Origin: an uncultured Clostridia bacterium
Lineage (GTDB): Bacteria; Bacillota; Clostridia; Christensenellales; Pumilibacteraceae
Length of the DNA: 20,680 nucleotides
Assembly (NCBI GenBank): GCA_947588325.1
Contig: CANPYH010000009.1
Location: forward strand, 1-20,680
Reading direction: 5' to 3'
The translations under genes were made by a program, and so were the position numbers. The notes under the pieces are model-generated. The model did no database searches, was not told where the DNA came from, and saw nothing but the letters and a program-made list of their open reading frames with translations. Shown here in pieces: positions 7,799 through 16,434 of this stretch. Positions within the stretch are counted from its first letter, which is position 1; the number at the start of each line of letters is the position of its first letter.

Positions 7799-7827
7799 AT
7801 TATAACACGGGCGGAGAAGTTAGTCAA
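7799..7827 (-). promoter_or_regulatory. Sigma-A promoter of rarA, predicting a leaderless transcript
   Basis: The -35 box is TTGACT (7822-7827, 5 of 6), the spacer is 17 bases, and the -10 box is TATAAT (7799-7804, perfect). The -10 box ends 6 bases before the rarA ATG, so the standard initiation distance puts +1 on the A at 7792. The -35 box lies in the last codons of the upstream glucan synthase gene, whose TAA is at 7820-7822. Confidence 0.85.
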
Positions 7828-10800
7828 TGGGTTTTTGACGGCGAACGGTCAGCGTTTTTCCGATTAACGATTTCAGCGGTATCGTCGTGCCCTCATAGCC
7901 GATCATTCCGATACTTGTTTTCCACCTTCCGCTTTTACGGCTGTCTATAATCAGGTCGAATTCTCCCTTTGGCGTGCGAACATTCAGGTTGATAAGTTTA
8001 CCGATCGGCAGTTTGGGGTTTACGCTTACGCTCTCCGCACCGATTTTAATTCCGTAATAATCTTCGACTATCACTCTGTATAGCCAACCCGCCGAACCCG
8101 TATACCAAGTCCAACCACCCCTGCCCGCAAGCGCACCCGAATACACGTCGCCTGCAAGAACGTACGGCTCTTTCATATAAGTTTCAACACCTTTTGCCGT
8201 CGATGTGTGGTTACAGGGCAGTATCATTTGAAGTAGCTCGTTGGCTTTATCGTTCATTCCCGCTTTGTATAGCGCGCGGATAAACCACACAGCGGCGTGA
8301 GTATATTGCCCGCCGTTCTCGCGCACGCCTTTCGGATAGTCGGAAATATACCCCGCGTCTATCTTTTCAAAGGGCGGATCAAGCAGCTTGATTATCCCGT
8401 GCTTCTTGTCTACAAGTTTATAGTATGCGGTGTTAAGCACGGTTTCCGCCCTCTTGCCCGTTGCAATTCCCGACAGCACTGCCCAGCTTTGCGCAAGCAG
8501 GTCTATCCTGCACTCGGGTGAACTCTCAACGCCAAGCACCCTTCCGTCGTCCATATAAGCCCGAGCATATCTGTCTCCGTCAAAGCAATTTTCCAGAGCG
8601 GCAAACAGCTTTTTGCGCAGTAAACGAAATTCCTTTTGAACGCTCTCATCTACAAACTCGCTGAACTTACCTATAACATAGTACAGGAACATAGTGCACC
8701 ATACGCTCTCGCCCTTGCCTTTGATACCGACTTTGTCCATGCCGTCGTTCCAATCGCCGCTACCCATCAAAACAAGCCCGCGGGTCGAGAGTTTAACGCT
8801 CTTAATCGCCCTGATACAATGTTCGGCGAGCGGCGCACAGCTATCAGACTGCTCCATATATGCGTACAGCGAACTTTGTCCGTCTGGAATTTTCTTGCTT
8901 TTAAGAAATGCCGCTTGCTCACTCAATACGGAGCGGTCTCCCGTATAGTTAACATACTCCGAAACGGCGTATGGCAAAAACAGTCTGTCATCGCAAACAC
9001 GGGTTCTGACTCCGATAGCTGGCTCATGCCACCAATGCAGGACATCTCCGTCATCAAATTGCCTGCTTGCCGCGTAGAGCAAATGCGCCCTGACCTTTTC
9101 GGGGCATATGCCGAGTAGCGCGACTGCGTCTTGTAGCTGATCCCGAAAACCCGTTGCCCCGCCGACCTGCATAAACCCGCATTTTGCGGTAAAGCGCGAG
9201 ACAAGCGTTTGATACGACAACCATTTGAGGTAGTACTTTATAGGCGCCTCGTCGCTCATTACATTGGCCAGCTCGGAATACTTCTGTTTAGTCTTCTCCT
9301 CTGCCGTCCTTACGCTTTCAATCGTCGGATAGACTTTGCGCGTAGACAGTGCGAATACAACCTCGGCTCGCCCTTTGGGCGGGACTTGAACTTTTACGGA
9401 GTAAGCAAGCGCGGGAGTACAACCGTCGTTTTCAAGTTGCGTGCATACTCTTATTTTGCCGTCGCGGCCTCGATAACTTTCCGCAAAGAATGAATAAGAA
9501 TATGGTTTTTCGGACGAAGAGAGAAATAATTTTATATCGTCATTTTCCGCCATAAGGATATCACCCACACGGTGACATTCAATTCCCTCGCTCGTCTTAG
9601 TAATATGCTCGCCGAGTACAAGTTCGGCAAAACACATTACGTCGATCTCACGCGCAAGTTTAAGTCGATTTTCCAACTTTACCCTATAATACTTCACTCC
9701 GTCGCTCACAAACACGGACATGCGAGATACAAAAGAATTATATCCGCAAGCAAACTCGCTGTAACCCGTCTCATGCAGTGCGTTATACTCGCAAGCATGC
9801 GGCAAGGGACTACGGGTTATTGACCAAAGCGCGCCGCCTTCACCGAGAATAATTCCGTCGCCGTGTTCGTCGTTCATCTCTTCGTTGGAATGTCTTGTCA
9901 GCTTGCGGAGTCTGGAATTAGAACCGAAAGTAAAACCGCCCTTGTCAGACATAATACACCCGATTTTGCCGTCTGAAAGTACATTATACCAGGGAGACGG
10001 AGTTGGCTTGGAATAGTAATAACCGCCCTTCTTTGTGAATCCTCCGTTACCGAGTTTGAATTCAATCTCTTCTTTTTCGATCTCAACGGGAGGATGCGGA
10101 TATGACGGAAGGACAAAATATGGAGGCATTATTCTGTTTCGAATCGAGAAGAAATCGATACCGCTATGTTTTATGTCCTCGAGTTCGGCTATATCGGCTG
10201 TGAGTTCGTTAATAATGCGGCATCTATCCCCCAACGCTCTTGCCGTAGTATTTAATCTATCCGACATTTCCGTAAAGTATGACACAGGTTCGTGATATAA
10301 AATGATTACGGTAAAATCAATGCCGAACGTTTGGAGCAAATTAAGCTCGGATATTACGCTCAATGCAAGGTCTATATTTGACTTTGAAACGTATAACAAC
10401 ACATTCGGCGGAGCGCCGTTCACCCTTCCCTTTGCAAACAGGATATAAGAACCTAAATTTCCCACGCTATCGGAAATGCTGTACTTACCATTAAATAAAG
10501 ACATCGGTAAAAGATCCGTATGTCTGTCGGTAAGCACCCTTCTGTATGCGGATAATTGCCTGATATGACCGTAGGCAAGAAAGCAGGAAAATGCTTTACT
10601 TTCATGCGCCCGTAGTTCGATTTCAACAGTCGCTGCAAGTATCGGCTCGGTAGTCCGTCCGAACGAAACTCCTTTGCCCGTAATAAGCTTTCTCTCGTCT
10701 CCTATATACTTTGACTTTGTGCTTACAAACAGAGCAAGGGCATTTCTGTTATCGGAGTTGGTACGGCGTGCATATACGAAATCGTCTGCGTCATTATATC

Positions 10801-13800
10801 GCGTTTCGATAAACATCGATGAGAAAGCCTTGTGCGAAAGATCGGCGTCCCGAGAGGTTAAACATGGCTTTATCACTACTATGACAGACATAACTATAGG
10901 TTTATTGCCACTATTTTTAACTAAAACCTTGCGAAATTCGGTATTTTCATCGAATACAACGCCCGCCCGTATATTAAACTCCGCACTCCCATTACTGCTT
11001 GAATACTCGGAAAATCCTGTACTATGCCTGCAATTCCCCATAGCGCACGGCTCGAAGTATCTTCCATCCGACTGTACAAATACCCGCATTCCCGAAAGTC
11101 TGTCAAACCTTGCAAGGAGTAGCCCGTTACACAAATTATAGCTCCTGCCGAACTCGTCTATTACGAGCATATAATTGCCGTTTGAGAGGTAGTTCAGCTG
11201 CGGCAAAGTGGTCCGCCGCGCGGTCCATCGCGAACGCATTGCGGTGGATTTCCCGGCATAATACTTCGGCTTTCTAAGTGCGTGGCGAAGAGGCGTCGTC
11301 TCCTCGTCAAGCAAAAGCTCTGCCGCCCTACCCTCTGCTGTGCGTCTCATAATCTCCTTAATACCACCTTTGCAAAGAATATCGGCGACGGCGAGCATTA
11401 TCATACCTTGGTGGTGCGCCATGCACGATTTTTGCACGCTGTTCGCATCGGTATCCACTGAGTCATATAGCCCGTAGTAGCAGGAATACTTTTTAAGCAT
11501 TTGCGACAGACCGTTATTTCCCCGACTCACGGTTGCCGCCATAACCGCCGCATACGGCGCAAAAACGTCATCGCTACGCTCGTGGGAGAGCGATATAGAA
11601 TATACTCCGAACGCCTTGTATTTATAGTCCTCGTTGTCGTTCTTGTCGCCATAAAGCGACTCGCTCATTGCGCAAACGTCGCTCTTTCCACGCGCGTACT
11701 TTTTGTGCGCATACACAGCACCGACCGCGCTTTTATACACCAACGAGCCGCGGGGCGCGTCGAAGTACATGAGCGGAAGCAGATACTCGAACATTCCGCC
11801 TGTCCAGCTTGCAAGCACGTTCTTACCGCATTTCAGCGCTCGTCGCGACAGCCTATAATATGACGAAACAGGGATCTTTCCGCACGCCGACGAAACAAGA
11901 TAAGTCAGGGCTGCCTCACTGCCGAGTAAATCGTAATGCCCCTCGTCAGATTGTCCGCTGTCTGCATTATAACCAATGCGAAACAGACCCGCATTACTGT
12001 CGAACAGAAATGCGAGATCCATATTATCGATAAGCTCGCGAGCCGACCTGCCGTTATTACCGCCGAGAGCGATGACGTTCAAAAGCGCGGCGAGCAGATT
12101 ACCGCAGTCTACGGCAGAGACGTACTTCGGCGCGAGAGGGCGCAAGGTGTTGACTTCGTACCAATTATACGGTATACCGCGAAACAGCTCAATCCGATTG
12201 AGCGTTTCGAGTATCTTTCCGACTAAATAGTCTCTCCTATCTTCCGAAATTATCCCGATTTCGCACGCGCACACAGCAGAAGATAGCGCCATACCAATAT
12301 TTGTCGGGGACGTTCGGTTCGCCCAGCCCTTTCCCTCCTGATAGTTATCGCAGGGCAGATAATTATTGCGTTCCGTCAAAGTCTCTTCGAAGAAATTCCA
12401 GGTAAGCCGAGCGAGCCGCAAAAACTCCCCTTTATCCGTTTTATCCCTTTTCCCGAATTCGACAGATAACAGAATATCGAGCGGAAGTGCGCAAATATAC
12501 AAGGCGAAACAAACCAAAAGCGCCGCTGAAGGATAAATCAAACCGAATATTAAAAACAGGATAGCGACAATAGCATTACCCTCGAATGCGCAAGCTCCCC
12601 CGCTCGCCGTATATGTCTCCCACTTTAGCAGGTTCTTTTTAGTTAACATTCTGTACGCCGTAACTAAACATGCAAAAAAATTGTACAACCCGAGAGTTGG
12701 CACCCACAGCGATGTGTACAATATTCGCAACAAAGACATCGCTCTACCACGAATGTCACGTGCCGCGCCTATCAAGGATAACAACATGTCCGCAACCTTC
12801 GGCGCGTAAGCAAGCGCAAGGTAGATAAAGTTGTTAAATATGGGGCAAAGCATTATCAGCACTAAAGCACAGACGGGATATATGACGCCGACTATGTTCG
12901 AGAACATCTGTCGCCTCGCCGCAAAACTTATTCCCGATTCCGCAACATTTCCGCTACCGTTTCTCGCGCGTTTACGTAGCCAGGGAGCAAGCTGTAAATC
13001 TCCGCGCGCCCAACGCAACTGCCGCCGAATATACGCCGAAAAAGTTCGGGGATACTCGTCAAGCCCGAACATTCCGCTGTCGGCACAACCCGCCTTTGCC
13101 CCCTCGATAAAGTCGTGGCTCAATATTCTGTTATCGGGAAACGCGCCGAATAGTATCTCGTTAAACTTCTCGGTGCGGTATATCCCTTTACCTGTATAGT
13201 TACCCAGCCCGTAAACATCGAATAGCGGCTCGCTCGCTGCCGCGTCATAATGAGTAAGGCCCGCATCCCCCGATATAAGCCGTGAGAACGGCGTTGTCAG
13301 TCGTGATATTTTCGGCCGCATACCGACTGATATTATAGTCCTGTCCGCGTTATACGGGTGCTCCATCATGCCCACGAGACGAGCCGCGTTAATCAAGGCC
13401 GTATCTGCGTCGAGCGTGATAACATACTCGAACTTTCGCACGCTCCCCCAGATTGCGCGAAATGGTTCCGAAACGTCGCGCGAAACAAGCTCGTTAAACT
13501 GCAATATTGCGCCGCGTTTTCGTTCCCATGGAGATTTACGCAGACAGGCAAAAAATCGCTCCTGAGGGCAAATTTCGCCCTTGTAGCGGGAGATGTCCTG
13601 CTGTACGGTCGTGTATTTGTCGTTTATACAATCTATTAACAGCCCATAAGAAAAGAATTCCTCGCGGTTAAGCGCGGCAGTCGTGGCTAAATTTTCAAAG
13701 GCATTCCTGACGTCCGTTTCAGACGATACGGCAACCGTATAGGTAATAGCGGTCGGCGGAGCACTGTCCGTCTTAACCTCGGGAACTATGCGACGACGTA

Positions 13801-15016
13801 TCGTACGCCCGAGAATGTACAGCCACTCGCGATTCACGGTAATGTAGAATATCGGCGCGAGGAGGAACCCGCAAAGTACCTTGAGCGCGGGAATTACAAA
13901 TACTGCGACTATAGCGCAAAAGGCGACGGAAAGCAAGCATATGCAAAACGCGCCAAGCCGTGCGTATCCGTCGCCGAGCGGCAGTGGCACAATATAGTGC
14001 GCAATATCCTTGCCCGAGCATCGAGACAGCTCGAGCACATGTCTGACTTGGTCGATCTCGCTCGTTCCCCGCCTCTTCGCCTGACGCGATATCTCCTCCG
14101 CATATTGCGCCTTGCACCGATCGGTTAGCCTTGAAAAACCTGCTGCGCCGTTCCCAAGTGCGCGGACAGCGGCCGACAGCGAGAGTAGGTACTTAATATC
14201 AGGCGTGTTACCCTGAAACGACGAGATAATGTCCGCAACTCCCCCGCTATAGCGCGCCAACGTCTTATCGTCCACTAACTCGGCGCCGTCGGGACCAATC
14301 GCACGCTTGCGGCATAATGAGTATAACTTCTCACGCACCCGTTCGCCCCCATCACGGACAAAGCGAACGTAACTGTTATATACAAGCATATCCTCGCTGA
14401 TTCTGCCGGCATTTACGTCTCGTGCTGCGCGTTTTCTTATCTCCTCCCGCTTCACAATCTTTGAAGCATAAACGGTTATTCGCTCAAGAAGAGCCAGGGA
14501 GAGCATGGGTTTAATGTTACATATCTCCGTCCAGGTAAGCGGACGCACGGCGTTATACGCTTCGATGTATGTTGCAAGGCTCTCGAGGTCAATCCTTCCT
14601 CCCGAGCCACCGACGAGATATGACAGCAGATGATATAAGCAAGGTAGATTGTCCATTTGCGGCAGTCGGGAAAAGCCTCGGTGTGCAGCATAAACCTCGG
14701 CAAAAGCCTCGTCGATAACGTGATAATCGGCGGCAAAACGTCGCTCGTAGTCGTCGATACTCTCCCCTGCGTTTGTCTTACTTTCGATAATCCGAAGAGC
14801 GCGGCGGCAATACTTACGCATAAAACGAATAGACATCGGCTCGTTATCGCGCGACAGGTCGCGTGACTGCGCCGCAAGCCGCCTTACCCCGCTTAATATC
14901 TCGTCATGGCATAACTCGGCAGGTAGAGAAAAGTCCCGCACGGCAGACGGGCGGACGGTAACAACAATCAAAACTGCGGCGATAACGGCAAGAATGGCAA
15001 GAATCAAGTATAACAC
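7820..15016 (-). CDS. Cyclic beta-1,2-glucan synthase (NdvB/CGS type; GT84 + cyclization domain + GH94)
   Basis: A membrane enzyme that polymerises glucose from UDP-glucose, cyclises the beta-1,2-chain and trims it by phosphorolysis. Numbering is from a GTG at 15016 (2398 residues). A membrane segment (1-22) is followed by a helical region with RPLTWTEI, two further membrane segments (about 342-390), and a GT84 domain with DAD (D536, D538), SHDF and RRQLRW (Q666-x-x-W669). More membrane segments follow (about 700-850). The glycoamylase-like cyclization domain (GH189 type) has YLPCDNYQ (about 885), SPTNIG, MFEYLLPLM (about 1070) and AHHQGM (about 1200). The GH94 domain (about 1700-2390) has GFRDQLQD, DGDVLHWWHEP, GSGDWNDGM (D2088) and GRGGWTWYTGSAGW. 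The start is uncertain: the frame stays open to an ATG at 15259, but that extension is antisense to rnpB, and no ribosome binding site fits any start. It is somewhat shorter than rhizobial homologues. Confidence 0.93.
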   Translation of the reverse strand: MLYLILAILAVIAAVLIVVTVRPSAVRDFSLPAELCHDEILSGVRRLAAQSRDLSRDNEPMSIRFMRKYCRRALRIIESKTNAGESIDDYERRFAADYHVIDEAFAEVYAAHRGFSRLPQMDNLPCLYHLLSYLVGGSGGRIDLESLATYIEAYNAVRPLTWTEICNIKPMLSLALLERITVYASKIVKREEIRKRAARDVNAGRISEDMLVYNSYVRFVRDGGERVREKLYSLCRKRAIGPDGAELVDDKTLARYSGGVADIISSFQGNTPDIKYLLSLSAAVRALGNGAAGFSRLTDRCKAQYAEEISRQAKRRGTSEIDQVRHVLELSRCSGKDIAHYIVPLPLGDGYARLGAFCICLLSVAFCAIVAVFVIPALKVLCGFLLAPIFYITVNREWLYILGRTIRRRIVPEVKTDSAPPTAITYTVAVSSETDVRNAFENLATTAALNREEFFSYGLLIDCINDKYTTVQQDISRYKGEICPQERFFACLRKSPWERKRGAILQFNELVSRDVSEPFRAIWGSVRKFEYVITLDADTALINAARLVGMMEHPYNADRTIISVGMRPKISRLTTPFSRLISGDAGLTHYDAAASEPLFDVYGLGNYTGKGIYRTEKFNEILFGAFPDNRILSHDFIEGAKAGCADSGMFGLDEYPRTFSAYIRRQLRWARGDLQLAPWLRKRARNGSGNVAESGISFAARRQMFSNIVGVIYPVCALVLIMLCPIFNNFIYLALAYAPKVADMLLSLIGAARDIRGRAMSLLRILYTSLWVPTLGLYNFFACLVTAYRMLTKKNLLKWETYTASGGACAFEGNAIVAILFLIFGLIYPSAALLVCFALYICALPLDILLSVEFGKRDKTDKGEFLRLARLTWNFFEETLTERNNYLPCDNYQEGKGWANRTSPTNIGMALSSAVCACEIGIISEDRRDYLVGKILETLNRIELFRGIPYNWYEVNTLRPLAPKYVSAVDCGNLLAALLNVIALGGNNGRSARELIDNMDLAFLFDSNAGLFRIGYNADSGQSDEGHYDLLGSEAALTYLVSSACGKIPVSSYYRLSRRALKCGKNVLASWTGGMFEYLLPLMYFDAPRGSLVYKSAVGAVYAHKKYARGKSDVCAMSESLYGDKNDNEDYKYKAFGVYSISLSHERSDDVFAPYAAVMAATVSRGNNGLSQMLKKYSCYYGLYDSVDTDANSVQKSCMAHHQGMIMLAVADILCKGGIKEIMRRTAEGRAAELLLDEETTPLRHALRKPKYYAGKSTAMRSRWTARRTTLPQLNYLSNGNYMLVIDEFGRSYNLCNGLLLARFDRLSGMRVFVQSDGRYFEPCAMGNCRHSTGFSEYSSSNGSAEFNIRAGVVFDENTEFRKVLVKNSGNKPIVMSVIVVIKPCLTSRDADLSHKAFSSMFIETRYNDADDFVYARRTNSDNRNALALFVSTKSKYIGDERKLITGKGVSFGRTTEPILAATVEIELRAHESKAFSCFLAYGHIRQLSAYRRVLTDRHTDLLPMSLFNGKYSISDSVGNLGSYILFAKGRVNGAPPNVLLYVSKSNIDLALSVISELNLLQTFGIDFTVIILYHEPVSYFTEMSDRLNTTARALGDRCRIINELTADIAELEDIKHSGIDFFSIRNRIMPPYFVLPSYPHPPVEIEKEEIEFKLGNGGFTKKGGYYYSKPTPSPWYNVLSDGKIGCIMSDKGGFTFGSNSRLRKLTRHSNEEMNDEHGDGIILGEGGALWSITRSPLPHACEYNALHETGYSEFACGYNSFVSRMSVFVSDGVKYYRVKLENRLKLAREIDVMCFAELVLGEHITKTSEGIECHRVGDILMAENDDIKLFLSSSEKPYSYSFFAESYRGRDGKIRVCTQLENDGCTPALAYSVKVQVPPKGRAEVVFALSTRKVYPTIESVRTAEEKTKQKYSELANVMSDEAPIKYYLKWLSYQTLVSRFTAKCGFMQVGGATGFRDQLQDAVALLGICPEKVRAHLLYAASRQFDDGDVLHWWHEPAIGVRTRVCDDRLFLPYAVSEYVNYTGDRSVLSEQAAFLKSKKIPDGQSSLYAYMEQSDSCAPLAEHCIRAIKSVKLSTRGLVLMGSGDWNDGMDKVGIKGKGESVWCTMFLYYVIGKFSEFVDESVQKEFRLLRKKLFAALENCFDGDRYARAYMDDGRVLGVESSPECRIDLLAQSWAVLSGIATGKRAETVLNTAYYKLVDKKHGIIKLLDPPFEKIDAGYISDYPKGVRENGGQYTHAAVWFIRALYKAGMNDKANELLQMILPCNHTSTAKGVETYMKEPYVLAGDVYSGALAGRGGWTWYTGSAGWLYRVIVEDYYGIKIGAESVSVNPKLPIGKLINLNVRTPKGEFDLIIDSRKSGRWKTSIGMIGYEGTTIPLKSLIGKTLTVRRQKPID

Positions 15017-15059
15017 AACGGAATTATTGACCGCGGTAAATTGTTTATGCCGATTTTGC

Positions 15060-15088
15060 TTGCGTTTTCGGAATAAAAATGATAATAT
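15060..15088 (+). promoter_or_regulatory. Probable rnpB promoter
   Basis: A -10-like GATAAT (15081-15086, 5 of 6) ends 5 bases before the rnpB 5' end at about 15092, a good distance. An overlapping TAATAT (15083-15088) stands 17 bases after TTGCGT (15060-15065), a weak -35. The region lies only about 45 bases from the proposed CGS start on the other strand. The -10 is reasonable; the -35 is doubtful. Confidence 0.5.
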
Positions 15089-15091
15089 AAC

Positions 15092-15424
15092 GGCGAGATG
15101 ACCGGACGGTTGCGACACGACTTGTTTGTGCCGAGGAAAGTCCGAACACCGCAGGACAGAACGCCGGCTAACTACCGGTGGAGGCGACTCCAAGGAAAGT
15201 GCAACAGAAATAAACCGCCGAGTAATCGGCAAGGGTGGAAAGGCGAGGTAAGAGCTCACACGGCCTTGCGGTAACGCGAGGCGCTATGTAAACCCCGTTT
15301 GGTGCAAGATCGAAGGGACATGAGTTGTCCGCTCCCCCTTCTACATCGCATGAATCTTACGGTAACGTAAGGTCAAGACAGATAACCGTCCACGACAGAA
15401 TTCGGCTTACAGGTCATTCTCGCC
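15092..15424 (+). ncRNA. rnpB: RNase P RNA (bacterial type, probably class A)
   Basis: Catalytic RNA that, with RnpA, cuts 5' leaders from pre-tRNAs. The universal P4-forming segments are present: GAGGAAAGTCC (15133-15143) and GACAGAATTCGGCTTA (15394-15409). Between them are ACAGAAATAAACCGCC, GGGTGGAAAGGCGAGG, TAAGAGCTCACACGG, GTAAACCCC and GTGCAAGATCGAAGGG, the conserved core blocks in the expected order. The ends pair to form P1: GGCGAG-ATGACC at 15092 with GGTCAT-TCTCGCC ending at 15424, which sets the boundaries at about 333 nt. A terminator follows at once. The gene lies head to head with the glucan synthase gene, and an unrelated open frame runs through its antisense strand. Confidence 0.96.
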
Positions 15425-15426
15425 AG

Positions 15427-15460
15427 AAAAGACGCGTCATTCACCCGCGTCTTTTTTCTT
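15427..15460 (+). terminator. Intrinsic terminator of rnpB, possibly bidirectional
   Basis: The stem AAAAGACGCG / CGCGTCTTTT (15427-15436 with 15446-15455) has a 9-base loop and a T run at 15452-15457. The opposite strand also has a four-T tail after the same stem, so it may stop sigK transcripts arriving from the other side. No other sigK terminator is visible. Confidence 0.9.
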
Positions 15461-15663
15461 AAACTTCGCTTCCTGATTCTATTTCTAAATTATTTTCTCA
15501 ACTCACAATTTGAAGCTGCGTAAATTTTGTTAAAATACTCTATAGCGCCAATATTATTGCGCCCATAGCGCCCGTATATGTATGTTATACTTCGCCGTAT
15601 TATAGAATACTGTTTCTTAATAATGATTCAGAGCATTATATTACTTCACACCTCCCCTCCCGA
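15461..15663. other. Intergenic stretch between the rnpB terminator and the sigK stop; small GC-rich repeat
   Basis: There is no gene. In an AT-rich background there is a short GC-rich cluster at 15542-15572: ATAGCGCC occurs twice (15542-15549, 15565-15572) with TTGCGCCC between (15557-15564). GCGCCAAT and ATTGCGC can form a hairpin with one bulged C. The purpose is unknown. Confidence 0.5.
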
Positions 15664-16347
15664 TTACGCATTGAGCTGCGAGGAGATTTGAGAGAGGACG
15701 CGTTTCTCGATCCGGGAGACGTAGGATCGGGAGATGCCGAGTTTTTCTGCGACCTGAAGCTGGGTATATGCTGCGCCGCCGTTTAGCCCGTACCTGAGCG
15801 CTATAATCGTTCTCTCGCGCGGGGGTAACTTGTTCACACAGGCGACTATCTTCTCCATCAATACTTTGTTCTCGACCTCTTCAACCACACTGTCGGCGGG
15901 GACGGACAGCACGTCGATAAGAGTTATGTCGTTGCCGTCTTTATCCGAACCGACCGTCTCGGACAGAGAAACATTGCACTTGTGCTTTTTGTTAGCCCTG
16001 ATATACATGAGAATTTCGTTCTCTATGCACCGTGCCGCATAAGTCGCAAGCTGACTGCCCTTGCCGTACTCGAAAGTCTGTATGCCCTTGATAAGCCCGA
16101 TGCTCCCGACTGAAATGAGGTCGTCGGCTTCCCCCGCCCCGCTGTACTTCTTGACGATATGCGCAACGAGACGGAGATTGTGTTTAATAAGTATCTCGCG
16201 AGCCTTGACATCCCCTTCGCGGCAGAGAGTTAGGTACTTACGTTCCTCTTCTTCACTTAATGGTTCGGGAAAGGAACCGTTACCCTTTATATATGCGGAA
16301 AAACAAAAGACCTTGCCGAGAAAAGTCAGGAAACTCTCGAATACCAT
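15664..16347 (-). CDS. sigK: RNA polymerase sporulation sigma factor SigK (uninterrupted)
   Basis: SigK directs late mother-cell transcription during sporulation (coat and cortex genes). The 227-residue protein matches the SigK pattern throughout. It has a hydrophobic N-terminal stretch of about 20 residues like the pro-sequence of pro-sigma-K (FESFLTFLGKVFCFSAYIKG), then FPEPLSEEEERKYL and HNLRLVAHIVKKY. Region 2 has DLISVGSIGLIKGI and LATYAARCIENEILMYIR. A short region 3 remnant follows (VSLSETVGSDKDGNDITLID), then region 4 with LPPRERTIIALRYGLNGG and the helix-turn-helix LGISRSYVSRIEKR. B. subtilis SigK is split by the skin element; here the gene is whole. GGGAGG (16354-16359) precedes the ATG by 6 bases. 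The paralogue SigE is the main alternative, but SigE lacks this start and is usually next to spoIIGA. Confidence 0.92.
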   Translation of the reverse strand: MVFESFLTFLGKVFCFSAYIKGNGSFPEPLSEEEERKYLTLCREGDVKAREILIKHNLRLVAHIVKKYSGAGEADDLISVGSIGLIKGIQTFEYGKGSQLATYAARCIENEILMYIRANKKHKCNVSLSETVGSDKDGNDITLIDVLSVPADSVVEEVENKVLMEKIVACVNKLPPRERTIIALRYGLNGGAAYTQLQVAEKLGISRSYVSRIEKRVLSQISSQLNA

Positions 16348-16396
16348 AATTTACCTCCCAATATACTTATGCGGATAAAGGGAGTATTTTGCCAAA

Positions 16397-16404
16397 ATTG
16401 TATG
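16397..16404 (-). promoter_or_regulatory. Candidate sigma-E-type -10 element upstream of sigK
   Basis: Read toward sigK, the sequence CATACAAT matches the Bacillus sigma-E -10 consensus CATACAnT and lies 49 bases before the start codon. In B. subtilis sigK is transcribed by sigma-E with SpoIIID. No convincing -35 is found at the usual 13-14 base spacing (only a partial GTATTAT-like match 16 bases up), so this is tentative. Confidence 0.35.
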
Positions 16405-16434
16405 ATAATTATCGAAAGTGATAATACTACGGGT

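Noticed and set aside
15017..15259. N-terminal extension of the glucan synthase to the ATG at 15259
   Set aside because: Much of it is the antisense of conserved RNase P RNA, and the extra residues show no family similarity. The frame is open by chance.
15664..16347. Reading the sigma factor as SigE or SigG instead of SigK
   Set aside because: The N-terminus with FPEPLSEEEERKYL and the pro-like hydrophobic start match SigK, and spoIIGA or other sigE-locus genes are absent.
16369..16434. Upstream start for the DUF202-like gene at ATG 16369
   Set aside because: The extra 22 residues are not part of the DUF202 pattern and would begin 22 bases from the sigK start without a ribosome binding site. 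The later ATGs fit better.
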